Of a DNA stretch of 6,702 nucleotides, positions 5,383 to 6,702 are shown piece after piece. Origin of the DNA: Caldisericota bacterium (GTDB taxonomy: Bacteria; CG03; B21-G15); the NCBI GenBank assembly GCA_003650255.1, contig QMOP01000071.1, positions 1-6,702 on the forward strand. Direction: 5' to 3'. Position 1 is the first letter of the stretch, and every line of letters begins with the position of its first letter. Below the pieces are notes generated by a model. It made no database searches and had not been told where the DNA came from. It saw only the letters and a list, made by a program, of their open reading frames with translations. The translations under genes and the position numbers were made by a program.

Positions 5383-6702
5383 CTACTTTATTATTGCCAT
5401 CTTCCTCAATGTCATAACCCGTTTTCCATCTTTATGTGCTCTGATTAAGTAAAGATATACTCCACTTGCTATTTTATCTATATTCCATTCATACTCATAA
5501 ACTTCACCTGAAACTGGCTCTGTCATTTCTATCCTCTCAATAAGCTCTCCTGCTATATTATATATTTTTATCTCAATTTTGTCTGCTACTTCTGAAAGTT
5601 CTATATGGAATGTTGGATATTTTCCTCCTTTTGCTGGATTTGGATAAACATAAACTTCTTCTAATTTAAACTCCTGAACTCTTAAATTCTCACTCCATGA
5701 AACTACTCCAAACCCCACTCTCTTTTCCTCCTTAATATTTACCTGTGCCTGACCATTAACTTCTGCTTCCAATCCAAAGAAACTTCCTGTTGCTCCACTT
5801 TTTCCATTTACCTTTGCCTCTGAATACGGAGCATAAACAATCCCTTTAAAGAAACTTTCTCCATCAACTTCTATCTCTCCTGCTTCTATCTCTTCTTCCT
5901 CTTCTTCCCTTTCTTTATCAACAAAAATTATCAGATTATAAACATCTCCATCTAAATTAAATACACTTCCTCCTGAAACCTTTACTTCTCCTCTGCAGAG
6001 AATATTAACATTTCCTCTTATATTTACCTGCGACTGCCCTGTTATCTCAATCTCTGTAAAATAATATACCCCTGTTGATAAAGTTATTGTATCCCTGTCT
6101 GAGATTTTAAATTTCAATTCTTCATCAAGAGCTTCTTTCCCTTTCCCTGTCAGTGGTATTTTATTGTTATCATTGTTTTTGATTACATAATCGGTTATTG
6201 GTTCAAGTTTAATTGGATATGAACTTATCTTTACTGCATTCTCTATTATCTCACCTTTAACCTCTGCTTTTCCATTTATATCAAGCTTTTTGCAATAAAC
6301 ATCTCCCTCAACAATTGCCTTCCCATTTATCTCAATCTCTCCATTACTCCTTATATCTCCACTTACCTGTGCCTTGCCATTTATCTTTATCTCTTCTATC
6401 CCTATCATTGCATAATCAGGAATTACTGTCACAAACACTGTGTATGTCTTTGTTTCTTCAGTGTTTTCAACATTGTCTATGCTTCTGTATTCTATTATCT
6501 GCATCCCTTCCTGCCTGTTCGGCAGGCAGGCATCCTGTATTGTAAAACTACCTGTATAAATTGTAAACTCTTTTTCATCTGTTGTGCTTGTTATTATTCT
6601 GTATTCTATATATTTTACACCACTTGCTACCTGCTCAACCATTGGGTCTTTTGCTACCAAACTTATAGGAGTTTTCGGTGAGATGTAATGTGTCCCAAAT
6701 GC
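5383..6702 (-). CDS. Surface protein, 5'-truncated: OmpL47-like domain, INGKA-type beta repeats, FlgD/T9SS-like C-terminal domain
   Basis: Partial gene: the frame is open to the window edge (440 codons including the TAG stop), so the true start is outside. A TTG at 6658-6660 could be read as a start, but the residues before it (HYISPKTPIS) already belong to the first domain. Residues below are numbered from that TTG. Up to about 80 there is an OmpL47-type Ig-like domain (SGVKYIEYR at 13-21, EGMQIIEYRSIDN at 51-63). From 91 to about 308, beta repeats of the pattern [IV]x[IV]NGxxxVxGD occur; together with LSTGVYYFTEIEITG (194-208) they recall DUF7305/bactofilin-like solenoids. An acidic stretch (250-259) interrupts them. 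Residues 336-425 (VYPNPAKGG, IYNIAGELIE, ASGVYLYLIRAHKDGK) resemble FlgD-Ig or type IX C-terminal domains. It is probably exported; its role (adhesin, surface coat) is inference. A palindromic insertion at 6510-6530 adds about eight residues. Confidence 0.85.
   Translation of the reverse strand, partial: AFGTHYISPKTPISLVAKDPMVEQVASGVKYIEYRIITSTTDEKEFTIYTGSFTIQDACLPNRQEGMQIIEYRSIDNVENTEETKTYTVFVTVIPDYAMIGIEEIKINGKAQVSGDIRSNGEIEINGKAIVEGDVYCKKLDINGKAEVKGEIIENAVKISSYPIKLEPITDYVIKNNDNNKIPLTGKGKEALDEELKFKISDRDTITLSTGVYYFTEIEITGQSQVNIRGNVNILCRGEVKVSGGSVFNLDGDVYNLIIFVDKEREEEEEEIEAGEIEVDGESFFKGIVYAPYSEAKVNGKSGATGSFFGLEAEVNGQAQVNIKEEKRVGFGVVSWSENLRVQEFKLEEVYVYPNPAKGGKYPTFHIELSEVADKIEIKIYNIAGELIERIEMTEPVSGEVYEYEWNIDKIASGVYLYLIRAHKDGKRVMTLRKMAIIK
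5737..6390 (-). repeat. Degenerate INGKA-type beta repeats within the surface protein
   Basis: The clearest copies are IKINGKAQVSGDI, IEINGKAIVEGDV and LDINGKAEVKGEI, 17-18 residues apart (6247-6390). The similarity is visible in DNA: the + strand octamer CCATTTAT recurs at 6272-6279, 6323-6330 and 6377-6384. Weaker copies follow: IEITGQSQVNIRG, VKVSGGSVFNLDG, IEVDGESFFKG, AKVNGKSGATG and AEVNGQAQVNI. The alternation of hydrophobic residues with a turn at NG fits stacked short beta strands (a solenoid). The near-identical first three look recently duplicated. Confidence 0.65.
6510..6530. repeat. GC-rich palindrome inserted in frame in a coding region
   Basis: Perfect 8-bp inverted arms, CCTGCCTG (6510-6517) and CAGGCAGG (6523-6530), flank a 5-nt loop (TTCGG). 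The element is far richer in GC than the surrounding gene. On the coding strand it contributes to the peptide DACLPNRQ inside the OmpL47-like domain. The 5-mer TCCTG occurs at 6509-6513 and again 24 nt away at 6533-6537. Deleting one 24-nt unit would restore the ordinary-looking sequence FTIQEGMQIIEYRS without shifting frame. From memory, similar palindromes encoding LPxGRQ-like peptides are scattered through proteins of candidate-phylum metagenome assemblies. No second copy is visible in this window. Confidence 0.8.

Noticed and set aside
6315..6545. + strand open frame of 76 codons containing the palindrome
   Set aside because: Composition (Ser/Leu/His repeats) mirrors the INGKA repeats on the other strand; there is no ribosome binding site or domain.
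6658..6660. TTG as the start codon of the surface-protein gene
   Set aside because: The frame continues upstream without a stop to the window edge, and the upstream residues (HYISPKTPIS) complete the first strand of the OmpL47-like domain. No Shine-Dalgarno is placed for this TTG. The gene is truncated by the window.
1..6702. CRISPR array, tRNA/rRNA, riboswitch, insertion sequence or prophage
   Set aside because: No regularly spaced direct repeats of the right size, no cloverleaf or rRNA-like segment, no transposase or integrase, and almost no non-coding space.

Overview
The window is AT-rich, roughly one third GC by eye, and tightly packed. All four convincing genes lie on the minus strand and are transcribed from right to left. 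The proteins are rich in Lys, Glu and Ile. The content points to an uncultured Gram-negative (diderm) bacterium: two proteins look like outer-membrane beta-barrels, one is a large surface protein with a FlgD/type IX-like C-terminal domain, and strong Shine-Dalgarno sequences precede two genes. The mix of OmpL47-type domain, self-similar INGKA-type beta repeats, FecR-barrel fusion and a GC-rich in-frame palindrome resembles genomes of deep candidate phyla (Omnitrophica, Desantisbacteria or WOR-3-like groups). That placement is an impression, not a demonstrated assignment.

Layout in transcription order. (1) 6702-5383: the 3' part of a secreted or surface protein whose start lies outside the window. 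It has an OmpL47-like Ig-type domain, a run of INGKAxVxGD-type beta repeats, and a C-terminal 'YPNP...GVYLY' sorting or Ig-like domain. (2) 5322-3355: a FecR domain joined by a charged K/E/P-rich linker to a putative outer-membrane beta-barrel. (3) 3338-2493: a second predicted outer-membrane barrel protein. (4) 2493-70: a sugar nucleotidyltransferase with left-handed beta-helix repeats and a phosphohexomutase-like C-terminal half. The gaps are 60 nt, 16 nt and a 1-nt overlap, with no recognisable terminator between genes, so genes 2-4 at least look like one operon, possibly with gene 1.

The common theme is the cell envelope: a surface protein, two outer-membrane barrels and an enzyme that probably makes an activated sugar (GDP-mannose or similar) for surface polysaccharide. 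No known system ties these together, and a joint function is inference.

Two things most deserve a second look. The first is a small GC-rich palindrome (6510-6530) that appears to have inserted exactly in frame into the OmpL47-like domain of gene 1, bounded by 5-bp direct repeats. The second is the mutase half of gene 4, where all four catalytic loops of the phosphohexomutase fold depart from the canonical motifs, suggesting a non-catalytic or repurposed domain.
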